Assembly: GCF_003860125.1 (NCBI RefSeq)
Contig: NZ_RQYL01000005.1
Location: forward strand, 124,001 to 188,000
Origin: Fretibacterium sp. OH1220_COT-178
Lineage (GTDB): Bacteria > Synergistota > Synergistia > Synergistales > Aminobacteriaceae
Reading direction: 5' to 3'
Length of the DNA stretch: 64,000 bases
In this document: one piece after another, positions 25,748 through 33,788 of the stretch
Numbering within the stretch: the stretch's first letter is position 1
Layout: each line of letters opens with the position of its first letter
Translations under genes and position numbers: made by a program
Notes under the pieces: generated by a model
Database searches by the model: none
What the model was told of the DNA's origin: nothing
The model's input: only the letters and a program-made list of their open reading frames with translations

Positions 25748-27151
25748 CTACCCCTTGTCGCCCAACCGGGCGCTCAGCTCGAAGAGAAGGTCCTTCGCCC
25801 CAATGATTTTCTCCCTGCCCTCCTGCCGAAAATCGTCCGGAAAGGAGCAGGAGGCGACCCCCATCTCCAGGCGCGGGGCGTCCTCGACCGAGACCAGATC
25901 CCGAAGGGACTCCAAGCGCTTGAGAACGTTTCCGGCCTGGGCCCCGGAGGTTCGGGGCAGAAGGAACCAAAGGGTGTCCAGCGTGGAGCGCGACGTCACG
26001 TCCGTCAGGCGCAGCAGCTCCTTCAGACGCGAGACGATGGCGTCCATCAGCTGGACCATGCGGTGGTTGCCCAGGGCGTCGGCTATGGACTCGAGGTTGA
26101 CGAAGCGCAGCACCAGCAGGGTGAAGGTCTGCTCCGGGTAGCGCCGCACAAAGTGCAGGTTCCATCCCAGAAATTGCTCGAAGTAGGGGAATGTGACGTT
26201 TCCCAGCCTGTCCAGCAGGGCATAGGCAACCTCCATCTTGCCCACTCGTGCGGAGATGCGTCCCTTGTCGGTGATGCGCCAGGAATGAAAGCTGCGGGGA
26301 ACGAGCTCCCCCGGAAGGCTGGCCGTGCCGCACCCGTAACAGGAGGCGAGGACCTGGGGCTCGACGAAGTTGCTCCTGCACGTCGAACAGAGCATGGATT
26401 CCAAGGGGTGGTCGTAGTCGCTGCCTAGATGCCTCAGACGAGTCCGGCAGTGCATGCAGCGCATTCCCTCATTCTTCAGCAGGTCCTCCATCGCCGAGAT
26501 CCGGCCGCAGGTGAAGCAGTGCACCAGCTCCTTGGTCGCTATCTCGATGCTGTGGCATTCGGGGCACACATCGATGAAGTTCAGGTGCGGCGAGTTGCAC
26601 TTCGGACAGACGCGGATACGGGCGACGAGGCGTCCCGACGCGATCTGGCCCTGGTCCTGCATCTCCTGGATCCAGTGATAGGCATCCATTCCGTCGTCCG
26701 CGAAGCATTCCGCAAGGGGGTACCCGTAGATCGCCGGCGTCAAGGCGTCGGGGACGGGCTCCAGTTCCCTGTCCCTGCGCGAATAGAGCCACCCCAGCAA
26801 TCGGAAGTCCGCCCCGGAAAGGGGCGCCTCGTGGTCGATCTCCTCCAGAACGTCCAGGATCGGACGGGCGGCGGAGATGGCCTCCTCCGGATCGAGAACC
26901 GGCCCGTCGGCGAGGGCCGACGCTCGGGGAGGCTGCTTGCAGGTGAAGAAAACGGGGGCCGCAAAGGTGTGCGGATTCCGGCGTATCGCCTCCGCCGTCC
27001 TCAGAGCGAGTTCCGGGTCGTTTCCGTCCAGGATGAAGGCGTTGGCGTCGCCGTCGAGGAGGTCCGAGGGCGAGTTTGCCTCGCGCAGCCACTCGCGAGC
27101 GGGGAGCACCGCGTGGGCGTCGAGTTTTAAACGGGCAAAACGCGGTTCCAT
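25748..27151 (-). CDS. Zinc-ribbon protein with degenerate GGDEF domain and I-site
   Basis: 467 residues, no signal peptide. Residues 1-105 look like an atypical receiver fold. Residues 182-275 hold five CxxC pairs (CPKC, CPEC, CFTC, CMHC, CSTC, plus CYGC), probably several zinc ribbons; the arrangement recalls TackOD1-type metal-binding proteins, though that name is tentative. Residues 320-465 resemble a GGDEF domain, but the active-site position reads TLDTL (390-394), so it should not make c-di-GMP. RLTD at 381-384 lies exactly five residues before it, the spacing of the inhibitory RxxD I-site of diguanylate cyclases. Predicted c-di-GMP receptor for the adjacent synthase, like PelD. Its ATG is 1 base after the HlyD stop. 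Confidence 0.75.
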   Translation of the reverse strand: MEPRFARLKLDAHAVLPAREWLREANSPSDLLDGDANAFILDGNDPELALRTAEAIRRNPHTFAAPVFFTCKQPPRASALADGPVLDPEEAISAARPILDVLEEIDHEAPLSGADFRLLGWLYSRRDRELEPVPDALTPAIYGYPLAECFADDGMDAYHWIQEMQDQGQIASGRLVARIRVCPKCNSPHLNFIDVCPECHSIEIATKELVHCFTCGRISAMEDLLKNEGMRCMHCRTRLRHLGSDYDHPLESMLCSTCRSNFVEPQVLASCYGCGTASLPGELVPRSFHSWRITDKGRISARVGKMEVAYALLDRLGNVTFPYFEQFLGWNLHFVRRYPEQTFTLLVLRFVNLESIADALGNHRMVQLMDAIVSRLKELLRLTDVTSRSTLDTLWFLLPRTSGAQAGNVLKRLESLRDLVSVEDAPRLEMGVASCSFPDDFRQEGREKIIGAKDLLFELSARLGDKG

Positions 27152-27152
27152 A

Positions 27153-28247
27153 TCAGAGCCCCTCCGTTTCGTTTACGAATCGCTTCAAAATCCCGGGAAG
27201 CCGGACTCCCCAGCGAACGATGAGGGGCAGTCCCTCGATCAGGTATTCGGAGGGAATGGGGGATATGGGCGTCAGAAGGACGCGTATCGTTCTCTTGGAT
27301 CCGGCAAAGGTCATGAACTCTCCCGGTATCGCCTGGGTTTCGGTCGGGAGCCGGTCGATACGGGCGGGAAGGGAGACCTTTCCGGGAAAACGTACCTCGA
27401 CCATGGCGTCCTTGCGGATGAAGGGCAACGCCTCGTTGTCTGCGAATACGACGATGGAGATGGAATCGGGGTCGACGATCGTGGCCAGCGGCACCCCCTG
27501 GGTCAGGGTCTCCCCGGGAGTGACGCCGATATGGAGAATTTTCCCATCCACGGGACTGATGACTTCGAGGGGAACGACCTGAGCCTCCAGGATCTCGATC
27601 TCGGCCTCCATCTGACGGCGCTCGGCACGCATGGTGTCCAAGTTGCGCTGCGCCTGAAGCAAAAGAGCTCTGTGCTCCTCCCGTTCCCGGATCAGATCCG
27701 CCCTGGCCCGGTCCTCCGCCTGGCGAGCCAGCCGAAGATCGGCCTCCGTCGCAGCCCGATTGCGCAGAAGCTCCTCAACTTTTTTCCTGTCCTTCTCCGC
27801 CTGATTCAGGACCTCGGAGGCCAGAGCGATTGCCCCTCCCGACACTGTCGGACGGCCGGGAAGGACATCTCCGGAAAGCCCCATGGCCTGCAGTCTGGCA
27901 CGGAGAAGGGCGAGACGCTCGTACTTCGCATCCAAAGCATCGTCCTCGACGTGAAACAGGATGTCGCCCTTCCTGACCTCGCTGCCCACCGGGAAGGGGA
28001 CCTCGATGATCGTTCCCGTCTTGGGCATGGTGATCGATGTCCTCTTCATTAGAAGCGAAGCGGGAGAGTTGACGACGAACCACGGCAATACGGATCGATA
28101 AAGGAAAAAAATCAATGGGCTGAAAACCAGAAACAAAATGACGTACCAACGCAACCAGGGAACCACCCGTTTTCCCGGCGCGTATTCCACCCGTACATCC
28201 TTCCGGATCGTGGCTTTGCCGCGATCCGGACCTAACGAAAAATTCAT
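27153..28247 (-). CDS. HlyD-family periplasmic adaptor
   Basis: A 364-residue membrane-fusion protein. A cytoplasmic N-terminal tail is followed by one membrane helix (about 34-58), a first biotinyl-lipoyl half (TGTIIEVPFPVGSEVRKGDIL), a long coiled coil (about 110-215, rich in Glu/Arg/Leu), the second lipoyl half (VISPVDGKILHIGVTPGETL) and a beta-barrel domain. This would bridge the inner-membrane synthase and the TolC-like channel. The start at 28247 is set by AAGGAGAG 8 bases upstream. Similar adaptors serve both type I secretion and polysaccharide export; no ABC exporter ATPase is present here, favouring the latter. Confidence 0.88.
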   Translation of the reverse strand: MNFSLGPDRGKATIRKDVRVEYAPGKRVVPWLRWYVILFLVFSPLIFFLYRSVLPWFVVNSPASLLMKRTSITMPKTGTIIEVPFPVGSEVRKGDILFHVEDDALDAKYERLALLRARLQAMGLSGDVLPGRPTVSGGAIALASEVLNQAEKDRKKVEELLRNRAATEADLRLARQAEDRARADLIREREEHRALLLQAQRNLDTMRAERRQMEAEIEILEAQVVPLEVISPVDGKILHIGVTPGETLTQGVPLATIVDPDSISIVVFADNEALPFIRKDAMVEVRFPGKVSLPARIDRLPTETQAIPGEFMTFAGSKRTIRVLLTPISPIPSEYLIEGLPLIVRWGVRLPGILKRFVNETEGL

Positions 28248-28291
28248 GTCTTCTCTCCTTAGCTCGTCAACAAGTCGGCAGGCTTCTGCAG

Positions 28292-30655
28292 CTACTTGGA
28301 CATCAGAATATAGTCCTCCCGAGACTGAACGATCAGTCCGGCGAAGTTCGACAGTCCCTCGGTTCCGATGCTCTCCCGAAGCCTCTGCATACGTTTCTCG
28401 AAGCCGTCCCGGCCGGCTTCGAAATAACTCTCCGACCGCGACAGTCCCTTCTCCACACTCTGCACCAGGGCAAAGCGCAATCGCGGATGCGCTCGGCATA
28501 TGGCCTTGAATCGATCTGCCACCGCATCCATGTTCGTGGAATAGATCATGACGGCAAGGTCCGAAATTCCCATTTCCACCAAGGCTCCGGCCATTTTCTC
28601 CCCCAGCTCGCCCTCGAGGTAGCGGGGGTGGACAACGAGCTCGATGGGGCGTCCTACGACGATGAGGGCCATTCTGAGGGTGTCCAGCAGGTGCGTCGAA
28701 AGGGTGTCCCGATTCCGCTCCGCGTTCGGCAGCATGTCGGGTTCCAGATCCAGATGAACGCTCCGGAAGGGGAAGGGGGCGAGAAAACGAAGCACGCCCT
28801 CCAGGCCCTCGCGGGCCTCAGGCAGAATCCAGGCGGGATCGCCCAGCAGAAGATCCACGATGACCCCCTCCCGGGAAGCGTGACGCAAAAGCGCCCGAAG
28901 CCCTTCGGCCCCCTCGGAGTTGCGCAGTCCCTGAACTTCCTGGGGCGAAAACGAGAGGAGAATTCGGTCAAAGCCGTCGCGCTTCAGGCGTGCAAGGGAT
29001 TCCGTCCGTGTCGCCTCGCTCAGGAGGGGGGCGGCACGCCAGGCATAGACGGCTTTACGGTTCTGAAGGGGTTTGGGTGCCGGTGCAGTGGGAGCATCCT
29101 CTGGCTTGTTCCGATTCGCAAGGGCCATCTCCGGACTCTGCAGCGGTTTGACGGACTTGGATGCCGGATGGGGTGAGGATGACGGCATCCGTCCCTCCCC
29201 TGACTGCGGCATGGCAGCGGCCGGAGCCCTTGGGGGAAGAGAGGGAAGCTCCGGGTGCGGAAGGGGCGGAAAGGCCAGCAACAGGTCGCGGCGCTCCGTG
29301 TCCCCGAGGGGGAAGACGCGCGATTCGTCCTCGTCTCCCTCGGAGGCAAAAAAGGCCAGCAGCTCGATATAGGTCTGAAGTGCCAGGGATTCCGCATCGA
29401 TGACGTCCATTGCCGTACGCAGCAACGCGTAGCGTCCTCGCTGCAGCTGCTCGAAGGTGTCGCCGGGGAGGGACTGGAAGCGCAGCGTCCGTTCCCTGAC
29501 GTTGGCCTGGGCGGCCTCCAGGCGGGTTGTGCCGACGCGCAGGGACTCCCGCGCGTAGTCGTTCCACAGCAGCTGTTCCTCGAAGTTGTCCTGAAGACGC
29601 ATCTCGGTGCTGACGACGTCCCACCGTGCGCGCTCGAGGTCGGACTGGGCGGCCTCCCGCGCTCCGTCCGACCGGGAGGAGAGGGAGCCGAACGGCTCCC
29701 TGACGCTCAATCCCACATGGGCTCCCGCCCCCCAGGTCCCCGGGAAATCCCGGGCCGCCGTCAGGCCCATATCGAGGTGGGCATCGCGGTCGTTCCGCTT
29801 CGCCAATCCTGCGATCTCCTCGTGGAGACGGACCGCCTCCTCCCTTCCGCGCAGCTCGGGGTGGCCGGACAAGCGCAGGGCCAGCTCGGACATCCCGGGC
29901 AGAAGGGGTCGCTCCACCCTCTCCGGAAGATCCCACCTCCGGCCCGTTGCCGCCGCGATCGTTGCAAGGGCGCGGGAGACGTTGAGCTTCGAGGCGACGA
30001 TATCCCTTCGCACCATATCGAAGGCCGAGGCGAACTCCAGGAGGTCGGAGTCCAGGAGCAGGTGTTTTCCCGCCCGTTCGGAGAGAATGCCCAGGACCCG
30101 CGCCTCGTCCGCCAGGAACGTCTCCAGAATGGGCCGGCGTTTTCCCTCCGACCACAGCACGGCATAAGCCTTCCGCAGCGCAAGAAGATTGTTGTAGCGG
30201 ATCAGCTCCGAGCGGTACCGGCTCTCCGTCCGCGCCAGATCCGCCCTTATTCGCTCTATTTTCTGCCGCGTCCATGTGCCCAGCAGGGGGAAGGATACCC
30301 CGACCGTTCCGCTGAGCTTGCCGTAGGCGTGACGTTCGTCGTCCGTCGCCGAGAGAGGCTCGTCGCTATAGCCGTAGGTGACCCCCGCAAAGAGGCGGGG
30401 GGAGAGGCGCTCGGCCTCCACCTGCAGGATATGTCCGTCACGCGCCAGGGCGGCCAGGGCCGCGAGCGCCTCCGGTCCGTCGCCGATCCCAGGTTCGAGC
30501 TGCTCGAGAGGGGGCAGTTCCCTCCGATCGGAGAGGCGGGGGGCGGCCTCCGTTCCGGTTTCCCCTGCAAAGGCGCTCTCCGCAAAGCACAGACAGGCAC
30601 AGAAGCAGAACAGGATGGCTTGTAACGCCGAAGCTTTCTTGTTCATTTCCGACAT
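28292..30655 (-). CDS. TolC-like outer-membrane protein fused to TIM-barrel-like domain
   Basis: 787 residues with a signal peptide (1-30, ending SAFAGE). Residues about 60-450 resemble TolC/outer-membrane efflux proteins: long amphipathic helices, a paired repeat structure, and GVSFPLLGTW / GLSVREPFGS strands placed like the two beta-barrel contributions. A Pro/Ser/Ala-rich linker spans about 470-530. The last 254 residues (from about 534) form a TIM-barrel-like unit with alternating strands (RILLSF, VIVDLLLGD, VHLDLEPDML, LVVHPRY, AVMIYSTN). HLDLEP at 634-639 could hold a glycosidase acid. The start at 30655 has GGAGG 9 bases upstream. First gene of the four-gene operon. The fusion is unusual; the hydrolase role is an inference. 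Confidence 0.8.
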   Translation of the reverse strand: MSEMNKKASALQAILFCFCACLCFAESAFAGETGTEAAPRLSDRRELPPLEQLEPGIGDGPEALAALAALARDGHILQVEAERLSPRLFAGVTYGYSDEPLSATDDERHAYGKLSGTVGVSFPLLGTWTRQKIERIRADLARTESRYRSELIRYNNLLALRKAYAVLWSEGKRRPILETFLADEARVLGILSERAGKHLLLDSDLLEFASAFDMVRRDIVASKLNVSRALATIAAATGRRWDLPERVERPLLPGMSELALRLSGHPELRGREEAVRLHEEIAGLAKRNDRDAHLDMGLTAARDFPGTWGAGAHVGLSVREPFGSLSSRSDGAREAAQSDLERARWDVVSTEMRLQDNFEEQLLWNDYARESLRVGTTRLEAAQANVRERTLRFQSLPGDTFEQLQRGRYALLRTAMDVIDAESLALQTYIELLAFFASEGDEDESRVFPLGDTERRDLLLAFPPLPHPELPSLPPRAPAAAMPQSGEGRMPSSSPHPASKSVKPLQSPEMALANRNKPEDAPTAPAPKPLQNRKAVYAWRAAPLLSEATRTESLARLKRDGFDRILLSFSPQEVQGLRNSEGAEGLRALLRHASREGVIVDLLLGDPAWILPEAREGLEGVLRFLAPFPFRSVHLDLEPDMLPNAERNRDTLSTHLLDTLRMALIVVGRPIELVVHPRYLEGELGEKMAGALVEMGISDLAVMIYSTNMDAVADRFKAICRAHPRLRFALVQSVEKGLSRSESYFEAGRDGFEKRMQRLRESIGTEGLSNFAGLIVQSREDYILMSK

Positions 30656-30697
30656 CTTGCGGTTCCTCCGAATACGTGCGCGTCAAAAATTTGGGAC

Positions 30698-30706
30698 ATT
30701 ATAGCA
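30698..30706 (-). promoter_or_regulatory. Extended -10 promoter for exopolysaccharide operon
   Basis: On the minus strand TGCTATAAT, a perfect extended -10, lies about 45 bases upstream of the first gene start. The -35 region is poor, as allowed for extended -10 promoters, which may point to an activator. Confidence 0.5.
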
Positions 30707-30709
30707 AAG

Positions 30710-31120
30710 CCCCAGAATAGCGCTGGAATAAGGATTGACAGGCGTAATAAAGGCCTTCGGCGGTCGTGTTGCGCCGATCCTCGGGCCGACGGATTCTGGG
30801 TTTGCGCCTTGGGGCGGAAAAGTACTGAAACGATAAGCGTTTGGGCCTCCGGCCGTTCGGGGAGGTCGGGAATCCTTTTTTGTCCTGTCCTCAGGACGGT
30901 TTGGGCAATTTGGACTTGAAGGGATGGGTACAACGAATCATTCAATTGCAAAGAAGGACGGAGTTTTTTCAAGCAATATCACTAATTTTTTCTAGGGGAT
31001 ATTACGTAAAAAGAAACCCTGTCCGGTGCGGTATTGGGGCAAAAAGCGAGGGAGGCGACAAGGGCAAGCCTCCGCTTCAAGCGTTCCTTTGTCCCTCGGT
31101 GGCGGCCTGCATGGGGTAAA
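30710..31120. other. Intergenic region without recognised gene
   Basis: About 410 bases between the exopolysaccharide promoter and the terminator of the DJ-1 region. AT-rich patches occur at 30955-31010 (T6 and A5 runs). No convincing coding frame, tRNA or riboswitch was seen; the longest plus-strand frame (30841-31119) lacks a ribosome site and family features. Confidence 0.4.
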
Positions 31121-31126
31121 AAACGG

Positions 31127-31164
31127 AGGAGGGCCGCAACGCCTTCAGGCGTCCCGGCCCTCCT
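31127..31164 (-). terminator. Rho-independent terminator of DJ-1 operon
   Basis: A 10-bp stem AGGAGGGCCG / CGGCCCTCCT enclosing an inner hairpin (ACGCC / GGCGT), followed on the minus strand by CCGTTTTTTA. Confidence 0.85.
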
Positions 31165-31184
31165 GTCGCACCCTCGGGTGAGGG

Positions 31185-31466
31185 CTAGCGACCGGTCTTG
31201 AGCATCAGGGCGTCGAACTTGCCGCCGCGCTCGTCCACGTACAGGTTGGCCTCCGCCTCGGCGGCGGGGCAGTACTGCATCGGGGCGGCGATCGTACCGG
31301 AGGCGGCCACCTCGCGGATCTTGGCGTCCTGCTCCTCCTTGGTCTTCAGGCCGTACTTGGCCATGATCGGGCGCATCTTGCTCAGCAGGATGATCCCCGA
31401 CTGGAAGTTCATGAAATCCTTCTCCCCCGCCTCCTGAATGCAGCGGGAGAACTCCTCGTTCGTCAT
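31185..31466 (-). CDS. Hypothetical 93-residue protein
   Basis: A small acidic to neutral protein, no membrane segment. It is helix-rich at the N-terminus (MTNEEFSRCIQEAGEK) and Ala/Glu-rich later (PAAEAEANLYVDERGG), with two cysteines (residues 9 and about 66). A GGTGGAGAG site precedes the ATG. It lies 44 bases downstream of the DJ-1 gene in the same direction and just before a strong terminator, so it is probably co-transcribed with it. No family recognised. Confidence 0.6.
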   Translation of the reverse strand: MTNEEFSRCIQEAGEKDFMNFQSGIILLSKMRPIMAKYGLKTKEEQDAKIREVAASGTIAAPMQYCPAAEAEANLYVDERGGKFDALMLKTGR

Positions 31467-31510
31467 CTCTCTCCACCTCAAACTTTCCCGTGTTCCGGCC
31501 TTGAGCCGCC

Positions 31511-32059
31511 TCAACGGACCAAAGGGATAAGGAACGCCTCCGCCACCTGTTCGGCGATGTCCCTGCCCCTCAGGAGCTCCAGCAGGCGCAGCGCGAAGAA
31601 CGGCGTCACCGCAGGGCCCTTTGCGGTCGTGACGTGCCCGTCCGTCTCCACGATCTCCGTGCCGACCGAAGCGCCCGTCAGCCAGGACTCCATGCCGGGG
31701 TAGCAGACGGCGCGCCTGCCCTTCAGAATTCCGGCCTTGCCGAACACCGCCGGGGCCGCGCAGATGGCGGCCAAAGGCTTCCTCTCGCCGTCGTAGCGCT
31801 TGACCAGCTCCAGAAGGCCCGCGTGATCGGTGTAGGCGATCGTCCCGCCGGGGATCACCAGCATGTCGAACGTCCGGTCCTTCACGTCCCCGAACAGGGC
31901 GTCCGCAACGACGGGGACGGAATGCTTGCCCGTCACCCGCTCGTTCCCCGTGAGGGAGACCGTCGTCACGTCCACCTCCCCGCGCCGCAGGATGTCCACG
32001 GTCGTCAGGGCCTCCGTCTCCTCGAAGCCGTCGATCAGAAACAACGCAACCTTCGCCAT
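31511..32059 (-). CDS. DJ-1/PfpI family protein
   Basis: A 182-residue flavodoxin-fold protein of the DJ-1/YajL group. The nucleophilic Cys lies in AICAAPAVFG and the conserved Glu in FEETEAL, the pair that tunes Cys reactivity in DJ-1. Members act as chaperones, glyoxalases or deglycases; which applies here cannot be told. GGGAGG is placed about 10 bases before ATG 32059. Followed by the small hypothetical gene. Confidence 0.88.
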   Translation of the reverse strand: MAKVALFLIDGFEETEALTTVDILRRGEVDVTTVSLTGNERVTGKHSVPVVADALFGDVKDRTFDMLVIPGGTIAYTDHAGLLELVKRYDGERKPLAAICAAPAVFGKAGILKGRRAVCYPGMESWLTGASVGTEIVETDGHVTTAKGPAVTPFFALRLLELLRGRDIAEQVAEAFLIPLVR

Positions 32060-32192
32060 AAGGGCTCACCTCCCGAGCACACATTTTCCCCCGAGGGGGC
32101 CGATCCGGCAAGCGCCTTTCCACTGCCGTTCGTGTCGGGGAACGCGGCGGATCCCAAAGCACGCCGCCTCCGTCGTTTATTCTCCCGATGAC

Positions 32193-32220
32193 GAGAGGGG
32201 CCGGAGAACCGGCCCCTCTC
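32193..32220. terminator. Hairpin downstream of pirin gene
   Basis: A 12-bp perfect stem GAGAGGGGCCGG / CCGGCCCCTCTC with an AGAA loop, starting 22 bases past the pirin stop. There is no T run on either side, so it may stabilise a 3' end or terminate weakly. Confidence 0.5.
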
Positions 32221-32241
32221 GAGGAAAACAGCCAACGGCAA

Positions 32242-33129
32242 TCAAAAATTCAAGTCCCCGAACATGCCGCTCTGGAAATCGCGGTGCGCCTGGTGCACCT
32301 CCTCCAGCGTGTTCATCACGAAGGGGCCGGAAGCCGCCACGGGCTCGTTCAACGGCTCTCCGCTCAACATAAGGAAGGATGCGCTTTCGCTTACGCCCTT
32401 CAGTCGAATGGCGCCCTCCTCGTGCGAGAACAGCACGAAATCCCCGTGTTCGAATCGCTTGTCCCCGTTGATCTCGATCGTTCCGTCGATGAGCAGCAGC
32501 CCGGTATTGAAGCCCGCGGGCTCCATGCAATCCAGAACGCCCCCCTCCTTCAGAGTTCCGCGGTAGACGTTCATGGGGGAGAAGGTCCTGGCCGGACCCT
32601 TGACGCCAAAGGCCGAACCCGCAACGACCGATACGCTTCCCTTGCCCTCCGGCAATGCGTAGCTTCCCATGTCCTTCTTCTCCAGGGCCTGGTAGTCGGG
32701 AGCGGTCATCTTGTCCTTGCGCGGAAGATTGACCCAGAGCTGCACCATGTGAAACACGCGCCCCTGCTTGGCGTATTCCCTCTCATGGTACTCCTTGTGA
32801 AGGATTCCCGAACCGGCGGTCATCCACTGCACATCCCCGGGTTCGATCACTCCGCGGTTGCCCTTGTTGTCGTGATGCTCCACCTTGCCGGCGAAGGCGA
32901 AGGTTACGGTCTCGAACCCACGATGCGGGTGCGCTCCCACGCCTACCGGAACAGACGTCGGCTCGAAGTAGCGGGGCGCGTTGTAGTCCAGCAGCAGAAA
33001 CGGCGAAAATCTCTGAAAGAATTCCTGCCCCCTGCCCGTGGGGAAGTACTGGTTCACCCAAAAACCGTCGCCGACCCAATGAGGGGACGCTCCTCTGAAA
33101 CTCTGTTCGATCGTTCTGAAGCCCGACAT
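32242..33129 (-). CDS. Pirin family bicupin protein
   Basis: A 295-residue two-domain cupin of the pirin family. The N-terminal cupin carries the metal-ligand motif GAHPHRGFETV, followed by TAGSGILHKEYHE; the C-terminal cupin is metal-free in most members. Bacterial pirins include quercetin dioxygenase-like enzymes and redox-linked regulators. GGGAGG precedes the start at 33129. The gene lies 73 bases downstream of a MarR-type regulator in the same direction, suggesting control by it. Confidence 0.9.
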   Translation of the reverse strand: MSGFRTIEQSFRGASPHWVGDGFWVNQYFPTGRGQEFFQRFSPFLLLDYNAPRYFEPTSVPVGVGAHPHRGFETVTFAFAGKVEHHDNKGNRGVIEPGDVQWMTAGSGILHKEYHEREYAKQGRVFHMVQLWVNLPRKDKMTAPDYQALEKKDMGSYALPEGKGSVSVVAGSAFGVKGPARTFSPMNVYRGTLKEGGVLDCMEPAGFNTGLLLIDGTIEINGDKRFEHGDFVLFSHEEGAIRLKGVSESASFLMLSGEPLNEPVAASGPFVMNTLEEVHQAHRDFQSGMFGDLNF

Positions 33130-33202
33130 GATGAAATCCTCCCTGTACAACAGCACACAAAAAGTACAACGGTCGTCTATAGCGCTTCGGGTTGCGGCCC
33201 GT

Positions 33203-33610
33203 TCAGTAAAGTCGCCGCAGGAGCCCGATCAGTACCATTTTCTCAACATCCTCCAAACCTCCGAAAAAATCTTCAATCACCCCATCGTGCTCCGGCATCA
33301 GCTCCGCCAGGAGACGTTCCCCGTCCTCCGTCAGGTTCAGGTAGCAGATCCTGCGGTCGCGCTCGCAGGGAGCTCGGAGGATCAACCCCCTCCCGACCAG
33401 CTTGTCCACGATATACGTCATGCTCCCGCTCGTAACCAGGATGCGCTCCGCAATGCACTGGATGGGCTGTGGTCCCAGGGCGCTCAGCGCCTCCAGAACG
33501 CCGAACTCCGTCAGCCCCAGACAGTGCGCCTCCGCCAGCAAGGCAATCCGTCGCTTCAGGCACTCGCTGCTCCTCATCAGGGACTCCAGCAAACGGAAGT
33601 TTTCATGCAT
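33203..33610 (-). CDS. MarR family transcriptional regulator
   Basis: A 135-residue winged-helix repressor. The DNA-binding part includes LTEFGVLEALSALG, the recognition helix region ILVTSGSMTYIVDKLVGRGL, and the wing with ERDRRICYLNLTEDG, all standard for MarR. The start at 33610 has a GGGAG site. A palindromic operator lies 15-36 bases upstream, so autoregulation is likely, along with control of the downstream pirin gene. MarR proteins often sense phenolics or oxidants via Cys; two Cys are near the N-terminal helices (positions 17 and 30). Confidence 0.9.
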   Translation of the reverse strand: MHENFRLLESLMRSSECLKRRIALLAEAHCLGLTEFGVLEALSALGPQPIQCIAERILVTSGSMTYIVDKLVGRGLILRAPCERDRRICYLNLTEDGERLLAELMPEHDGVIEDFFGGLEDVEKMVLIGLLRRLY

Positions 33611-33624
33611 CTTATGCCGCTCCC

Positions 33625-33646
33625 AATATCTTGAATTAAAGATATT
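33625..33646. promoter_or_regulatory. MarR-type palindromic operator
   Basis: A perfect inverted repeat AATATCTT - 6 bases - AAGATATT, centred 25 bases upstream of the marR ATG, in the expected promoter position. It is AT-rich within a GC-rich setting. Length and symmetry fit MarR-family operators. Confidence 0.65.
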
Positions 33647-33712
33647 CTATCGCGGGGTTTCCTCCGCGTCAAGGGGAGGGGCCCCCGGCTTGGCCGGAAA
33701 AAGGGCCAAAAG

Positions 33713-33750
33713 GAACGGGGTGCGCAAAAGGTCTCTTGCGCACCCCGTTC
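33713..33750 (-). terminator. Terminator of murein-peptide operon
   Basis: A 15-bp perfect stem (33713-33727 with 33736-33750) with an 8-base loop, beginning 39 bases past the YkfC-like gene stop. On the minus strand it is followed by CTTTTGGCCCTTTTT. Confidence 0.75.
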
Positions 33751-33788
33751 TTCAATTATGAGTTCGCTTCGGGGGGCCTCCCGGGCTC

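Noticed and set aside
30841-31119. 92-codon frame between the TolC-fusion and DJ-1 regions
   Set aside because: No ribosome site or family similarity; it crosses AT-rich non-coding patches.
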